Source: Verrucomicrobia subdivision 3 bacterium UBA7542
GTDB lineage: Bacteria > Verrucomicrobiota > Verrucomicrobiia > Limisphaerales > UBA11358
Assembly (NCBI GenBank): GCA_002479245.1
Contig: DLMG01000334.1
Coordinates: forward strand, 1,633-7,688
DNA: 6,056 bases
Reading direction: 5' to 3'
Of this stretch, positions 5,770 through 6,056 are shown piece after piece. A model generated the notes under the pieces. That model made no database searches, was not told where the DNA came from, and saw only the letters and a list, made by a program, of their open reading frames with translations. Position 1 is the first letter of the stretch; the number at the start of each line of letters is the position of its first letter. A program made the translations under genes and the position numbers.

Positions 5770-6056
5770 ATGGCTTTGACCATTGAACCATTGATTACCA
5801 AGAGCAATCCGGTTGAGGGTGACAGCACGACGTTTCGCAAACGCCGCGGCACGTTGCTGGTGGTGGACGATGAGGACGGGCCGCGGCAGTCGCTGCGGGT
5901 CATTTTCAAGGACGAATACGATATGCTGATGGCCGAGGACGGGCCAACGGCGATTGAGCTGGCGCAGAAGCATCCCATTGACGTGGCGGTGCTGGACATT
6001 CGCATGGCCGGCATGTCGGGCATCGAAGTTTTGGAACGCCTCAAATACGTGAACCC
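5770..6056 (+). CDS. Response regulator receiver-domain protein, N-terminal part (3' end outside window)
   Basis: This is the start of a two-component response regulator; 95 full codons are present. After a 26-residue N-terminal extension (MALTIEPLITKSNPVEGDST...), the receiver domain begins with GTLLVVDDEDGPRQSL. Asp33 and Asp34 would form the Mg2+-binding acidic pocket. VAVLDIRMAGMSGIEVLERLK supplies Asp76 as the expected phosphorylation site. The domain is cut before the conserved Thr/Ser and Lys, and whatever output domain follows (DNA-binding, sigma-54 activating, HD-GYP or none) lies outside the window. The start is fixed by an in-frame TGA at 5758-5760, the ATG at 5770 being the first start after it. 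Upstream AGAAAAG (5750-5756) is a poor Shine-Dalgarno. It lies 76 bases after cinA with no functional link evident. Confidence 0.92.
   Translation, partial: MALTIEPLITKSNPVEGDSTTFRKRRGTLLVVDDEDGPRQSLRVIFKDEYDMLMAEDGPTAIELAQKHPIDVAVLDIRMAGMSGIEVLERLKYVN

Noticed and set aside
4185..6044. Very long minus-strand open frame (619 codons) opposite cinA and the response regulator
   Set aside because: It runs antisense through clearly recognised CinA and receiver-domain sequence, and its own translation is Arg/Pro/His-rich with no motif. Long antisense frames are common in GC-rich coding DNA.

Overview
The base composition (mostly GC-rich, with one sharp AT-rich dip), the gene style and above all the dispersed palindromic repeats suggest a free-living Gram-negative bacterium. 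My best guess is the Verrucomicrobia (Pedosphaera/Limisphaerales-like), because repeats with a TTTGGAGT-CCG core and GGATGGAG-type palindromes are familiar to me from those genomes. That assignment is recalled and inferred, not proven here. No tRNA, rRNA, CRISPR array or transposase gene is visible.

Layout. Minus strand, left part: the N-terminal 136 codons of a squalene/phytoene synthase (1-410, running off the left edge), an AT-rich stretch of about 280 bases that stays open in the synthase frame and could encode two membrane helices (411-687), and a complete argininosuccinate lyase gene, argH (688-2091). A long inverted repeat (2094-2150) sits 2 bases upstream of the argH ATG.

Plus strand, right part: two tandem paralogous genes (2256-3188 and 3382-4245). 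Each encodes an N-terminal CPxC...CPxC zinc ribbon, one membrane helix and an exported C-terminal domain. Their first 108 codons are nearly the same DNA, but their C-terminal domains are unrelated. Behind the stop codon of the first copy lies a remnant of the second copy's 3' end, so the first copy appears to have had its C-terminal domain replaced. Next come a repeat-filled spacer, a complete cinA (4377-5693) with a palindromic repeat inserted in frame inside it, a short spacer with an inverted repeat, and the first 95 codons of a response regulator (5770-6056).

How the genes relate. They do not form one pathway: isoprenoid synthesis, arginine biosynthesis, an uncharacterised membrane zinc-ribbon pair, pyridine-nucleotide salvage and a two-component regulator. 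The strongest signals are rearrangement signals: domain swapping between tandem paralogues, REP-like repeats at gene borders, and a repeat that has become protein-coding in cinA. I found no convincing new multi-gene system; the zinc-ribbon pair is the most plausible undescribed element.
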